Below are positions 42,177-52,196 of a DNA stretch of 64,000 nt, in pieces. The position numbers and the translations under genes were made by a program. The notes below the pieces were generated by a model. It was not told the origin of the DNA. It did no database searches and saw nothing but the letters and a program-made list of their open reading frames with translations. The first letter of the stretch is position 1. Each line of letters begins with the position of its first letter. Origin of the DNA: Streptomyces sp. AC558_RSS880 (GTDB lineage: Bacteria > Actinomycetota > Actinomycetes > Streptomycetales > Streptomycetaceae); contig NZ_JAGMUJ010000159.1 in NCBI RefSeq assembly GCF_019049255.1, forward strand, positions 143,871 to 207,870, in the 5' to 3' direction.

Positions 42177-44048
42177 GTGACCCACCCCCACAGGCACCGC
42201 AGACGCCGTGTCGTCCTTCCCGCGGCGCTCGCCGTGGCGGCGCTGGCCGGCGCCGGTCTGACCGCGCTGTCGGACGCGCCCGCCGAGGCCGCCACCGCAC
42301 GGCAGGTCGAGAAGCTGGACCGCGGCGTCGTCAGCGTGTACACCGGCAGCGGGAACCTGGTCAGCTGGCGCTGGCTCGGCACCGACCCGGACGACGTCGC
42401 CTTCAACGTCTACCGGGCCGGCACCAAGGTCAACTCCAGTCCGATCACCGGCTCCACCACCTACTTCCACTCCGGCGCGCCCTCCCACGCCGACTACACC
42501 GTCCGCGCGGTGGTGAACGGCACCGAGCAGGGCGACTCGGTGCACGCGATCCAGTTCCGCGCCGGCTACAAGGACGTGCCGATCAGCCCGCCGTCCGGCG
42601 GCACCACCCCCGACGGCGTCTCCTACACCTACGAGGCCAACGACGCCTCCGTCGGCGACCTCGACGGCGACGGCGCCCTCGACATCGTGCTCAAGTGGCA
42701 GCCCACCAACGCTAAGGACAACTCCCAGTCCGGCTACACCGGCAACACGATCGTCGACGGCGTCAAGCTGGACGGCACCCGGCTGTGGCGCGTCGACCTG
42801 GGCCGCAACATCCGCTCCGGCGCCCACTACACGCAGTTCCAGGTGTACGACTACGACGGCGACGGCAAGGCCGAGGTCGCCATGAAGACCGCCGACGGCA
42901 CGAAGGACGGCACCGGAGCGGTCATCGGCAGCTCCTCCGCCGACCACCGCAACTCCAGCGGGTACATCCTCTCCGGCCCCGAGTTCCTGACGATGTTCAA
43001 CGGGCAGACCGGCAAGGCGATGGGCACCGTCGACTACGTCCCGGCCCGCGGCACGGTCTCCTCCTGGGGCGACTCCTACGGCAACCGCGTCGACCGCTTC
43101 CTCGCCGGCACCGCGTACCTGGACGGCGCCCGCCCCTCCCTGATCATGGCGCGGGGTTACTACACCCGCTCGGTCATCGCGGCCTGGGACTGGCGGAACG
43201 GCCAGTTCACCCGCCGCTGGACCTTCGACACCAACTCCTCCACCAACAGCGGCAAGGGCTACGACGGCCAGGGCTCCCACGCCCTCTCCGTCGGTGACGT
43301 CGACAACGACGGCCGGGACGAGATCGTCTACGGCTCGATGGCCGTCGACGACAACGGCAACGGCCTGTGGACCGCCAGGACCGGCCACGGCGACGCCCAG
43401 CACCTCGGCGACCTCGACCCGTCGACCTCCGGCCTGGAGTACTACAAGGTCTCCGAGTCCACGAGCCAGCCCGCCGCGCTGTACGTCAACCCCGCGAACG
43501 GCGCGGTGCGTTGGAAGCTGGGCGCCTGCTGCGACAACGGCCGCGGGGTCGCGGGGGACGTCTGGTCGGGCAACTCCGGCCCGGAGATGTGGTCCTCCTC
43601 CGACAGCTCCGTCCGCGACGAGGGCGGCGCCACCAAGGGCCGTAAGCCCTCCTCCGCCAACTTCCTCTCCTGGTGGGACGGCGACCCGGTCCGCGAACTC
43701 CTCGACGGCACCCGCATCGACAAGTACGGCACGTCCTCCGACACCCGCCTGCTGACCGGCTCGGGCGTGTCGTCGAACAACGGCACCAAGGCCACCCCGG
43801 TCCTGTCCGGTGACATCCTGGGCGACTGGCGCGAGGAGGTCGTCTGGCGCACCAGCGACAACAAGAACCTGCGCATCTACTCCACTCCCCACGACACGGA
43901 CCGCAGGATCACCACGCTCCTCCACGACACCCTCTACCGCACCTCGCTGGCCTGGCAGAACACCGCCTACAACCAGCCCCCGCACACCGGCTTCTTCATC
44001 GGCGCCGACATGCCCACCCCGACCAGGCCCACGGTCTTCACCCCCTGA
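42177..44048 (+). CDS. rhamnogalacturonan lyase (PL11)
   Basis: A 623-aa secreted polysaccharide lyase. A Tat-like signal (HRRRRVVLPAALAVAALAGA, cleavage near AEA at 37) precedes the PL11 beta-propeller. Repeated calcium-binding D-x-D-x-D-G motifs are seen: GDLDGDGALDIVLKW, VYDYDGDGKAEVAMKT, SVGDVDNDGRDEIVYGS. PL11 enzymes cut the rhamnogalacturonan I backbone of pectin by beta-elimination. The end, WQNTAYNQPPHTGFFIGADM, is conserved. No carbohydrate-binding module is attached. The ribosome site is CCAGGAGG. Confidence 0.93.
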   Translation: MTHPHRHRRRRVVLPAALAVAALAGAGLTALSDAPAEAATARQVEKLDRGVVSVYTGSGNLVSWRWLGTDPDDVAFNVYRAGTKVNSSPITGSTTYFHSGAPSHADYTVRAVVNGTEQGDSVHAIQFRAGYKDVPISPPSGGTTPDGVSYTYEANDASVGDLDGDGALDIVLKWQPTNAKDNSQSGYTGNTIVDGVKLDGTRLWRVDLGRNIRSGAHYTQFQVYDYDGDGKAEVAMKTADGTKDGTGAVIGSSSADHRNSSGYILSGPEFLTMFNGQTGKAMGTVDYVPARGTVSSWGDSYGNRVDRFLAGTAYLDGARPSLIMARGYYTRSVIAAWDWRNGQFTRRWTFDTNSSTNSGKGYDGQGSHALSVGDVDNDGRDEIVYGSMAVDDNGNGLWTARTGHGDAQHLGDLDPSTSGLEYYKVSESTSQPAALYVNPANGAVRWKLGACCDNGRGVAGDVWSGNSGPEMWSSSDSSVRDEGGATKGRKPSSANFLSWWDGDPVRELLDGTRIDKYGTSSDTRLLTGSGVSSNNGTKATPVLSGDILGDWREEVVWRTSDNKNLRIYSTPHDTDRRITTLLHDTLYRTSLAWQNTAYNQPPHTGFFIGADMPTPTRPTVFTP

Positions 44049-44056
44049 GCGGACGA

Positions 44057-44095
44057 ACCCCGGCCCGCCCGCACCGAGTGCGGGCGGGCCGGGGT
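44057..44095. terminator. 18-bp perfect hairpin, bidirectional terminator
   Basis: 44057-44074 pairs exactly with 44078-44095, loop CGA. It lies between the convergent PL11 and GH74 genes and can serve both. Confidence 0.85.
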
Positions 44096-44103
44096 GTACC
44101 GGG

Positions 44104-46767
44104 TCATCTCACCGCGCAGGTCTCCCCGCCCAGCTTGAAGGCCGTGGGCTCGGTGTTGGCCGCCGATCTGCTCGCCGTGAAGCCGAAGGCCGCCGACGAG
44201 CCCGCCGCCACCGTGCCGTTCCAGTCGGTGTTGCGGACCGTCACCGCCGGACCCGACTGGGTGGGGGACCCGTTCCAGAGCTGGGAGATCTTCTGGCCGT
44301 CCGCGAAGGACCAGGTCAGGGACCAGCCGTTCCAGGCGGTCGTGCCCGTGTTGGTCAGCTGGACGTCGGCCTGGAAGCCGTCGGCCCACTGGTTGGTGAC
44401 CTTGTAGGTCACCTCGCAGGCGCCGGTCGGCTCGGGGTCGGGCCCACCCGGGTCCGGCTCCGTGCCGCCGGTGTCCGAGGTGTCGCCGTAGACGACGCCG
44501 CGGCCGTTGGTCGCCACGTAGACACGGCCGTAGACCCGCGGGTCACCGGTGATGGCCGCGCCCGTCCAGCCCCACTGGTGGGCGTCGTCGTTGACGCGGG
44601 TCCAGGTCGCGCCCTTGTCCGTGGAGCGGAAGATGCCGCGTACGCCGTCGATCTCCGCGCTGGTGAAGAGGGTCTGGTACGAGGCGCCCGGCGCCGCCTT
44701 GCCGAAGCCGACGGTGTCGGCCTCGTCGACGTTCGACAGCTTGGTGAACGTCGCGCCCGAGTCCGTGGAGTGCCACAGGCCGTACGGCCCGTCGCTCGCC
44801 CCGCCCGCCAGCCAGACGTCGCCCTTCGCCCCCGGGAGTGCCTTGAAGCGCACGCTGTCGCCGGCCGGGAGCCCCGTCGCGGACGAGGCCGTGAACGTCG
44901 CGCCGCCGTCCGTACTGACGTAGAACTTCCCGGACTTGAAGCCGTAGAACGTCTTCGGGTCCACCCGGTCGGACTCGACGACCGCCCCCGCCGGGATGCC
45001 GCTCGACGCCGACCAGGACGTGCCGAAACCGGTCGCGTAGTGCACGCCCGCGCCCTGCGGGCTCCACACGAACCGGCTGCCGTCGGCCGCCGCCGCGACC
45101 GTGCCGCCGCCGCTCACGCCCGAAGGGTCCGTCCCCGCGAACCAGTTGGCGCCGTTGTCGGTCGAGAACGCGATGTGCGGACCGGAGTCCAGGTTGCCGG
45201 CCCGTACCACCGTGTTCGGGTTGGACTCGGCGAAGTCGAGACTGGTCGTCGACGTGAAGTTCGGCTGGGTGAACATCATCGGCGGCACCTTGGTCAGGTC
45301 CGTGTGCCGGAAGCCGCCGATGTCACCGAGCGCGCTGATCAGCGGCGCGCCCGACGGGGGAGAGATCAGGTCGTTGACGGCCGTCTCCTCCAGGCCCCGC
45401 ACCATCGGGGTGATGGTGAACGAGGTGTCGTCGTCCCAGTTCGTCAGGTTCTGGGTGCCGTAGATCGTCGCGCCCGTCCCGTACATCATCCGGTCGGAGT
45501 CGAACGGGTCGATCTCCAGCGCCTCCGTCATCCACCCCAGTTTCGGGGTCTGTTCGGGCGGCGACGGGTTCGCGCCCCAGGTCAGCCAGGGGGAGGACGA
45601 GACGTCCATCGTGTAGCGGTTCTCGCGGTCGGGGTACGAGGTGTAGCTCCACGCCTGTGTCCAGGTCCCGCCGCTGTCCGTCGAGCGGAAGATCTGCGTG
45701 TCCGGCCACCAGGAGCTGTACGCCGTCGCCATCACCGTGCCGGGGTTCTGCCGGTCCACGGTCAGGCCGCTGAAGCCGTAGTAGGTGTCGGCCTCCGCCA
45801 CCGGGCTGATGTCCGTCCAGGTGCCGGTCGCCGTCGCGTACCGGTACAGCCGGCCCTTGCCGCCGTCGTACGGGCCGCCGGTGTCGCTGTAGGCCAGGTA
45901 CAGGTAGCCGTTCTCGGCGTCGAGGACACCCTTGTGCGCCAGGTGGCCCGTCGGCTGGCCGGCGACGCGCTGCCAGGTCACGCCCGCGTCCGTCGACCGG
46001 TAGACCGCGTTCTCCTTGTCGGCGACCCCGACGTAGACCGTCTTCGTCGCCGTCCCCGCGCTGCCCGTCGACTCGTCGAAGGTGACCCAGACGATGCCCT
46101 GGTTGTCGGACGCGTACCCGGACGTGTCACTCGGATCCTGGGCGTAGTTCCCGGGGTTGGGGAACGCCGTCACCTCGGACCAGGTGGCGCCCGCGTCGGT
46201 CGACCGCCAGAGTCCGTGGCCGCTGGGCGCGCCCAGGTACAGCACGTCGTTGTCGTGGGGGTCGACCGCCAGCCGTTCCCCCATGCCCCGTCCCGGCATG
46301 TTCCCGCCCAGCTTGAACGGCAGGTCCGCCTTCTTCCAGCTCGCGCCCCGGTCCGTGGAGCGCAGCACCGCGCCGTTCGTCGGGTCCCAGTCGTTGGTGT
46401 ACGTGCCGACCGCCGCGTACACCCGGTCGGGGTCGGCGGAGTCGGAGGCGAGGCTCACCACACCGGTGTGCCCCCAGTCGTCCCAGCCGACCGAGTCCAG
46501 CAGCGGGGTCCAGGTCTTCGTCGACTCCTGCCAGCGGTAGGCGCCGCCGATGTCGGTGCGGGCGTAGGCCAGGTCCTTCTCACTGCGGTTGAAGACGATG
46601 CCGGGCACGAAACCGCCGCCGTCGATGCGCGCGTTCTTCCAGGTGTAGGTGTCGGCGGCGAGCGTGGTGGCCGGCTCCGGGGCGCCGGCGGCCAGGGCGG
46701 GCGGGCCGCCCGCGAGCAGACCGGCCGCCAGCGCGAGCACGGCCGTGAGGACACGGGTTCTTCGCAC
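44104..46767 (-). CDS. GH74 xyloglucanase with C-terminal CBM2
   Basis: An 887-aa secreted enzyme. Signal peptide (residues 1-26), then a GH74 catalytic module (about 37-740) with the many S-T-D-x-G-x-T-W propeller repeats and the early RTDIGGAYRW containing the likely catalytic base Asp. A short Pro/Gly/Asp linker precedes a cellulose-binding CBM2 (about 785-887: CEVTYKVTNQWADGFQADVQ, WNGSPTQSGPAVTV, GGETCAVR). It cuts xyloglucan. It lies downstream of GH48 on the same strand with 143 bp between, probably transcribed separately, since a hairpin lies in the gap. Confidence 0.93.
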   Translation of the reverse strand: MRRTRVLTAVLALAAGLLAGGPPALAAGAPEPATTLAADTYTWKNARIDGGGFVPGIVFNRSEKDLAYARTDIGGAYRWQESTKTWTPLLDSVGWDDWGHTGVVSLASDSADPDRVYAAVGTYTNDWDPTNGAVLRSTDRGASWKKADLPFKLGGNMPGRGMGERLAVDPHDNDVLYLGAPSGHGLWRSTDAGATWSEVTAFPNPGNYAQDPSDTSGYASDNQGIVWVTFDESTGSAGTATKTVYVGVADKENAVYRSTDAGVTWQRVAGQPTGHLAHKGVLDAENGYLYLAYSDTGGPYDGGKGRLYRYATATGTWTDISPVAEADTYYGFSGLTVDRQNPGTVMATAYSSWWPDTQIFRSTDSGGTWTQAWSYTSYPDRENRYTMDVSSSPWLTWGANPSPPEQTPKLGWMTEALEIDPFDSDRMMYGTGATIYGTQNLTNWDDDTSFTITPMVRGLEETAVNDLISPPSGAPLISALGDIGGFRHTDLTKVPPMMFTQPNFTSTTSLDFAESNPNTVVRAGNLDSGPHIAFSTDNGANWFAGTDPSGVSGGGTVAAAADGSRFVWSPQGAGVHYATGFGTSWSASSGIPAGAVVESDRVDPKTFYGFKSGKFYVSTDGGATFTASSATGLPAGDSVRFKALPGAKGDVWLAGGASDGPYGLWHSTDSGATFTKLSNVDEADTVGFGKAAPGASYQTLFTSAEIDGVRGIFRSTDKGATWTRVNDDAHQWGWTGAAITGDPRVYGRVYVATNGRGVVYGDTSDTGGTEPDPGGPDPEPTGACEVTYKVTNQWADGFQADVQLTNTGTTAWNGWSLTWSFADGQKISQLWNGSPTQSGPAVTVRNTDWNGTVAAGSSAAFGFTASRSAANTEPTAFKLGGETCAVR

Positions 46768-46815
46768 GGTGCGTTCCTTCCTCTTGGGGGGAGGGGGGAG
46801 TGGGGAGCGTGCGAG

Positions 46816-46856
46816 GGCCGGGCGGCCCCACCGTGCGCGAGTGGGACCGCCCGGCC
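46816..46856 (-). terminator. hairpin terminator after the GH48 gene
   Basis: 16-bp stem with one mismatch (46816-46831 with 46841-46856), loop 9 nt, 55 bp beyond the GH48 stop on the minus strand. Confidence 0.7.
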
Positions 46857-46910
46857 GCGGGTGGCCCCGGCGTCAGGTGCCGGAGCCGGTACGCGGAGCG
46901 TCGGCGGGGG

Positions 46911-49826
46911 CTATTCGAGAAGCTCCGCGTACGAGCCCATGGCCAGGGCGATGTCGGCCTGGGCCCAGAACCGGTGGTACGTGAAGGTGGGCGCGGCGCC
47001 GCCCGCCAGATAGGACTCGATCTTCGACCACGCCGGGTCGTCCTGGTAGAAGGAACGGATCGACTCGAACGTCGACGACGAGTTGATCGCGTCGCCGTTC
47101 GGCATGGTGCCGGTCCAGCCGCTCGGGACGTGGATCGGGTCGTCGAAGCGGTTGTAGTCGGCGCGGGTCTCCGGGACGGCGATGCCGAGCGCGTCCTGGT
47201 TGTTCTCCCACATGCCGTCGAGCAGCGCCTTCGCCGTGGCCGCCGCCTCGGTGTCACCGGAGCGGTCGGCGTAGTACGTCAGCGTCTTGGCGTACGCCGC
47301 GGCCACACCGACGTCGTTGGTGTAGTCGGCGACGGTGACGTGCAGCCCGCTGTTGGCGCCGGGCGACGACGCGTTCCAGGTGTCGGGCTTGCCCGACCAC
47401 TGCAGCGTCGACGGGATCCGGAAGGAGCCGTCCGGGTTGACCGTGGTCTCCGACAGCGCCCAGTCGACCCACTTGTCGAGGACCGACTTGGCGAGCGCGT
47501 TGCCGGTCTGCTGGTACAGCTCGGCGACCCGCTCCATCGACCACGCCTGGAAGCCGAACCACTGGTTCGACGGCGGGTCGTGGTAGACCGGCTTCTCGTC
47601 GTAGTGCATGCCGTAGAAGGTCGGCGTGCCGGACGGCGGGGTCGTGTACCGGCCCGCCCAGCTGTTGGTCGCGCCGCCCGCGATGCCGCCCTCGTCGGAC
47701 TGCAGCCAGCGGTAGAACTCCAGCTGCCGCTGCATCGACTTGGCCCAGTCGTCCGCGCCCGTCGCCGACTTCGGCTTCAGCGGCGCGTACGCGCTCAGCG
47801 CGTACGCGGCGAGGGGGTTCTGGTAGCCGCCGTGCGCGTGGCTGGAGCCGATGCGCCAGGCCCAGCCCGCCGAGGTGTCGGTGGCACCGCCCCAGGCGTA
47901 GTACCAGGAGAGCAGGTAGTGCGAGGCGTCCTTGCCGGTGCCGGCCGGGCAGGACGGGCTGGTGCAGTTGCCGATCTTCTTGAAGTACTTGTCGAACATG
48001 GCGTAGCGCAGGTAGTCGCCCATCTTCGCGGCCTTGGCGACCGTCGCGGAGACCTCGGAGCCCTTGCCCTGGTCCTTCGCCCACAGGTCCGCCCAGTACG
48101 CGGCCTGCACGGCGCGCGCGTCGGCGTCCGGGGCGTTGGTGAACTTCCACTGCTTGGCGTACGAGGCGTCCTTGGTGAACAGGTCCAGGTAGCCGTTCTT
48201 CCCGCCGTACTTGAAGGCGTCGCAGGTGGGCTGCGGGACGGTCTCCCACACCGACTCCTGCGGGCCGCGCTGGAAGGTGTTGATGTACGACGGTCCGGTG
48301 TCCGCCGGGCCCGCCTCGCACTTGCCGGGCGAGTTGCCGTAGCCGTACACGTTGTCGACGTCCTGGATCCAGTGCATGCCGTAGACGTCGTCCGTGCCGT
48401 AGGCGGACTTCAGCTCGCCCGCGATCGGGTCGGGGCCGACCGAGACGCCCGAGTCGAGCTGCGACGGGTACTCGTTCGGGGTGTCGTGCTCGGGCGCGTA
48501 CGTCGCCGGCTTGGAGGCGTTGTAGAAGGAGTTGGTCGGCTGGTCCGCGTGGGTCGGGATCATGTACTTCTCCATGATCTCCCAGGCCCCGTTGAACTTC
48601 GACCAGTCACCGGTCACCTTGCCGTACATCGCCTGCAGCCACAGCAGGTAGCTGTACGCCTCCGAGGTGGTCTCGTGACCGTGGTCCGGCGCCTCGACGA
48701 TCAGCGTCTCCACCGAGTGGTACGGGATGCCCTCCGGCGAGAAATAGCCGTTCGCCGGGTCGGTGATCTTCCCGTACAGCTCCAGGAAACGCGCGTCGTA
48801 CGCCTTCTCGGCGCCCAGCTGCGTCACCGTGACCGCCGCCTTGGCGTGGCCCGGTGCCGAGGACTCGAAGACCGCCGTGCCGCTGCCCGAGGAGTCGGCG
48901 GCGATCGTCACCTTCTGCGCGGTGTTCCAGTTCGAGGGCGTGAAGGTGAGCGAGGCGCCACCGGAGACCGACAGCCCCGAGTTGCCGCTCGCCCGGGCCG
49001 TCGTGACGGTCACGTTCGCGCTCGGCTGCTTGGACAGCTTCACCTCGTACGTGCCCGACTCGCCCTGCTGGACGCCCAGTTGGGACGGCGTGGCCACCAC
49101 GGCGGGACCCGAGGCGACCGTGATGCCGACCGGGGTCGAGGAGGCGGAAGCCCCCATGCTGTCGTACGCCTTCGCCACCAGTGAATGACTGCCCACGGTC
49201 AAACCAGAGGCCGAGAGCGTGAAGGGCGAGCTGGTGTCCGTGCCCAGCAGTACGGTGTCGTCGTAGAACTCCACCTTGGTGACGGTGGCCTGGTCGGCCG
49301 CCGCCGCGGTGGCGGCGAGCGGGACCGCCTCGCCCTGCGTGTAGACGGCGCCGGCCTGAGGGCTGGTCAGCACGGTGATCGGCGGCTGGTGGGCCCCGAC
49401 GCAGGTGGTGCCGTTGATCGCGAAGGACGTGGGAGCGGCGTTGCTGCCGCTGTAGGTGAACTGGCCGCCGGTCGTGACGGCGGCGCCGGCGGCGATCTTG
49501 GCGTTGTACCCGGCGTCCTTCACGGTCACGGTCTTTCCGGACTGCGACCAGCTGCCGTTCCAGCCGTTCGTGAGCTTCTGGTTGCCGGCGTAGTCGTACG
49601 TCAGGGTCCAGCCGTCGATGGCGTCCGCACCGCGGTTGGTGAGGGTCAGCTCCGCGGTGAATCCGGAGCCCCAGTCGTTCGTCTTGTAGTCGACACTGCA
49701 CTGGACGGCCGCCGCCTGGGCGGGGGTCGACCCGGTCGAGAGCATCGTCAGCGGAAGCGCGAGAGCAGCCGCGGCGGCCGTCAGCAAACGGCGTAAGCCT
49801 CTGCGTCTCCTGGGTGGGGGATGCAT
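46911..49826 (-). CDS. GH48 reducing-end exocellulase with N-terminal CBM2 and Ig-like modules
   Basis: A 971-aa secreted cellulase. Signal peptide (~1-38), CBM2 (about 42-141: CSVDYKTNDWGSGFTAELTL, GSNAAPTSFAINGTTC), a bacterial Ig-like domain (about 147-237), a second Ig/FnIII-like domain (about 238-335), then the GH48 catalytic module (about 340-971). The catalytic Glu is probably that in EAPDHGHETTSEAYSYLLW. GH48 enzymes release cellobiose from reducing ends and synergise with GH6. It is divergent from the GH6 gene and has a CebR-type operator next to its -10 box. Confidence 0.94.
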   Translation of the reverse strand: MHPPPRRRRGLRRLLTAAAAALALPLTMLSTGSTPAQAAAVQCSVDYKTNDWGSGFTAELTLTNRGADAIDGWTLTYDYAGNQKLTNGWNGSWSQSGKTVTVKDAGYNAKIAAGAAVTTGGQFTYSGSNAAPTSFAINGTTCVGAHQPPITVLTSPQAGAVYTQGEAVPLAATAAAADQATVTKVEFYDDTVLLGTDTSSPFTLSASGLTVGSHSLVAKAYDSMGASASSTPVGITVASGPAVVATPSQLGVQQGESGTYEVKLSKQPSANVTVTTARASGNSGLSVSGGASLTFTPSNWNTAQKVTIAADSSGSGTAVFESSAPGHAKAAVTVTQLGAEKAYDARFLELYGKITDPANGYFSPEGIPYHSVETLIVEAPDHGHETTSEAYSYLLWLQAMYGKVTGDWSKFNGAWEIMEKYMIPTHADQPTNSFYNASKPATYAPEHDTPNEYPSQLDSGVSVGPDPIAGELKSAYGTDDVYGMHWIQDVDNVYGYGNSPGKCEAGPADTGPSYINTFQRGPQESVWETVPQPTCDAFKYGGKNGYLDLFTKDASYAKQWKFTNAPDADARAVQAAYWADLWAKDQGKGSEVSATVAKAAKMGDYLRYAMFDKYFKKIGNCTSPSCPAGTGKDASHYLLSWYYAWGGATDTSAGWAWRIGSSHAHGGYQNPLAAYALSAYAPLKPKSATGADDWAKSMQRQLEFYRWLQSDEGGIAGGATNSWAGRYTTPPSGTPTFYGMHYDEKPVYHDPPSNQWFGFQAWSMERVAELYQQTGNALAKSVLDKWVDWALSETTVNPDGSFRIPSTLQWSGKPDTWNASSPGANSGLHVTVADYTNDVGVAAAYAKTLTYYADRSGDTEAAATAKALLDGMWENNQDALGIAVPETRADYNRFDDPIHVPSGWTGTMPNGDAINSSSTFESIRSFYQDDPAWSKIESYLAGGAAPTFTYHRFWAQADIALAMGSYAELLE

Positions 49827-49872
49827 GGTGCTGGTTCCTCCTGCGACTCGGACATGTCAAGCCTTGAACCAG

Positions 49873-49914
49873 TGGGAGCGCTCCCATAGTGAGGATGGGG
49901 TGAGGGGCGGTCAA
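49873..49914 (-). promoter_or_regulatory. GH48 promoter with perfect CebR operator
   Basis: Minus strand: TTGACC (49909-49914), 17 bp, then CACTAT (49886-49891), followed at once by TGGGAGCGCTCCCA (49873-49886), a perfect 14-bp CebR palindrome. The placement next to the -10 means bound CebR would block transcription start; the inducer of CebR is known to be cellobiose. Confidence 0.85.
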
Positions 49915-50015
49915 GCCTTGTGGCGAATCGAAAACATTCGACGGTTCAACTTGCGCGAAAGTCGGCGGCCCCTCTGTTCTTTACCGTCACTTGGCGCTAG
50001 CTTCATGTGCACCAG

Positions 50016-50029
50016 TGGGAGCGGTTCCA
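50016..50029 (+). promoter_or_regulatory. second CebR-type operator, GH6 side
   Basis: TGGGAGCGGTTCCA, 12 of 14 matches to the palindrome. It lies 143 bp from the first site. The GH6 ATG is ~290 bp further, so the region 49827-50318 (492 bp without a gene) holds both promoters and an unusually long GH6 leader. No small gene or riboswitch-like structure was recognised in that leader. Confidence 0.75.
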
Positions 50030-50318
50030 TCAGTCGACGCGTCCGTCACGACGCGTCCGAGCTGCAAGGAGTCGCTCAATGCGCCACCCCCCGCGTTCAG
50101 TACTTTTAGCCATCCCCGTGCACGTGTGGAGCACCTGACGCGGGGTCGCTCGTTCCCGTGGGATCCATGTGTCGTCCGTGCTGCCCGGAAACTCCCGGCC
50201 GGCACCACAGGCCTGCCCCCATCAGGTCCGAACGGCATCCCCACCCGTAAGGCACCAGGCCGCGCGATCACCTGCGCGCCCCAGAAGGACAGCCCCCTAC
50301 GGATAGGAAACCCGCACC

Positions 50319-52031
50319 ATGAGTCGCACCAGAACCGCGCTTCTCGCCGCCATGGCGCTGGTCGCCGGCGCCACCGGGACGGCGATCGCCGCCGTCCCCG
50401 GCGAGTCCGGCGCGGCCGCCGTCCCCTGCACCGTGGACTACAAGGTGCAGAACCAGTGGGACACCGGCTTCACCGCGTCCGTGACGATCACCAACAACAG
50501 CGCCGCCAAGTCGTCGTGGTCGCTGAAGTGGTCCTACGCCGGAAACCAGAAGGTCACCAGCGGCTGGAACGCCAAGGTGACCCAGTCCGGCGCGAACGTC
50601 ACCGCCGCCAACGAGTCCTACAACGGCACCCTCGCCACCGGAGGTTCGACCACCTTCGGCTTCCAGGGCAGCTACAGCGGCAGCAACGCCGTCCCCGCCA
50701 CCTTCACCCTCGACGGCGTGACCTGCAACGTCGACTCCGGCGGCGGCCCCACCGACCCGCCGCCGGACCCGCCCGGCAACCGGGTGAACAACCCCTATGA
50801 CGGCGCCAAGGTGTACGTGAACCCCGAGTGGTCCGAGAAGGCCGCCGCCGAGCCGGGCGGCAGCCGCATCGCGAACCAGCCCACCGGTGTCTGGCTGGAC
50901 CGCACCGCCGCCATCAACGGCGTCAACGGCGGCATGAGCCTGCGCGACCACCTCGACGAGGCCCTGCGGCAGAAGGGTTCCGGCGAGCTCGTCATCCAGC
51001 TGGTCATCTACAACCTGCCCGGACGTGACTGCGCCGCCCTCGCCTCCAACGGCGAGCTCGGCCCGACGGAGATCGACAAGTACAAGACGCAGTACATCGA
51101 CCCGATCAAGGCCATCCTCGCCGACTCGAAGTACGCCTCGCTGCGGATCGTCACCACGGTCGAGATCGACTCCCTGCCCAACCTGGTCACCAACGTGTCG
51201 CCGCGGCCCACCGCCACGCCCAACTGCGACGTGATGAAGGCCAACGGCAACTACGTCAAGGGCGTCGGCTACGCCCTCAACAAGCTCGGCGACGTGGCCA
51301 ACGTCTACAACTACGTGGACGCCGGCCACCACGGCTGGCTGGGCTGGGACGACAACTTCGGCGCCTCCGCGCAGATGTTCAAGGAGGCCGCGACCGCCGA
51401 GGGCGCGACCGTCGCCGACGTGCACGGCTTCATCGCCAACACGGCCAACTACAGCGCGCTGAAGGAGGACCACTTCTCCATCGGCGACAACGTGGCCGGC
51501 AAGTCGGTGCGCGAGTCGAAGTGGGTCAGCTGGAACCGCTACGTCGACGAGCTGTCGTACGCCCAGGCGCTGCGCAACCAACTGGTCTCGATCGGCTTCG
51601 ACTCGGGCATCGGCATGCTGATCGACACCTCCCGCAACGGCTGGGGCGGTGCGAACCGGCCCACCGGGCCCGGTGCCACGACCAGCGTGGACACCTACGT
51701 CGACGGCGGCCGCTATGACCGCCGGTTCAACACGGGCAACTGGTGCAACCAGTCGGGAGCCGGACTCGGTGAGCGTCCGCAGGCCTCACCGGAGCCCGGG
51801 ATCGACGCCTACGTGTGGATGAAGCCCCCGGGCGAGTCCGACGGCGCGAGCGAGGTCATCGACAACGACGAGGGCAAGGGCTTCGACCGGATGTGCGACC
51901 CGACGTACACCGGTAACCCGCGCAACGACAACAACATGTCGGGTGCGCTGGGCAATGCCCCGCTCTCCGGGCACTGGTTCTCCGCCCAGTTCCAGCAGCT
52001 GATGCAGAACGCGTACCCGCCGCTGTCGTGA
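50319..52031 (+). CDS. GH6 cellobiohydrolase (non-reducing end) with N-terminal CBM2
   Basis: A 570-aa secreted enzyme. Signal peptide (~1-34), CBM2 (about 35-142: CTVDYKVQNQWDTGFTASVT, WNAKVTQSGANVTAANESYN), a Pro-rich linker (GGGPTDPPPDPPGN), and a GH6 catalytic module (about 160-570). Conserved elements are YNLPGRDCAALASNGE, with the likely acid Asp, and MLIDTSRNGWGGANRPTG. The size and the loop-rich end fit exo-acting Cel6B-like enzymes. It pairs functionally with GH48 to attack cellulose from both ends. Confidence 0.94.
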   Translation: MSRTRTALLAAMALVAGATGTAIAAVPGESGAAAVPCTVDYKVQNQWDTGFTASVTITNNSAAKSSWSLKWSYAGNQKVTSGWNAKVTQSGANVTAANESYNGTLATGGSTTFGFQGSYSGSNAVPATFTLDGVTCNVDSGGGPTDPPPDPPGNRVNNPYDGAKVYVNPEWSEKAAAEPGGSRIANQPTGVWLDRTAAINGVNGGMSLRDHLDEALRQKGSGELVIQLVIYNLPGRDCAALASNGELGPTEIDKYKTQYIDPIKAILADSKYASLRIVTTVEIDSLPNLVTNVSPRPTATPNCDVMKANGNYVKGVGYALNKLGDVANVYNYVDAGHHGWLGWDDNFGASAQMFKEAATAEGATVADVHGFIANTANYSALKEDHFSIGDNVAGKSVRESKWVSWNRYVDELSYAQALRNQLVSIGFDSGIGMLIDTSRNGWGGANRPTGPGATTSVDTYVDGGRYDRRFNTGNWCNQSGAGLGERPQASPEPGIDAYVWMKPPGESDGASEVIDNDEGKGFDRMCDPTYTGNPRNDNNMSGALGNAPLSGHWFSAQFQQLMQNAYPPLS

Positions 52032-52047
52032 CGGGCTGACCACCGGT

Positions 52048-52084
52048 CCGCCGGGGCCGGGCCTGCCAGGTCCGGTCCCGGCGG
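52048..52084 (+). terminator. hairpin terminator after the GH6 gene
   Basis: 13-bp stem with one mismatch (52048-52060 with 52072-52084), loop 11 nt, 17 bp after the stop. Confidence 0.7.
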
Positions 52085-52196
52085 AGCGCCGCGCGCCTCG
52101 TTCACCGCACCCTTTTTGCGGGAGCGGCAACATGGGTTGCCCGTCGCCGGTGCGTCGTCGCACCCTGACGGCATCCGAGCGGAGAGGCTGAGCACC

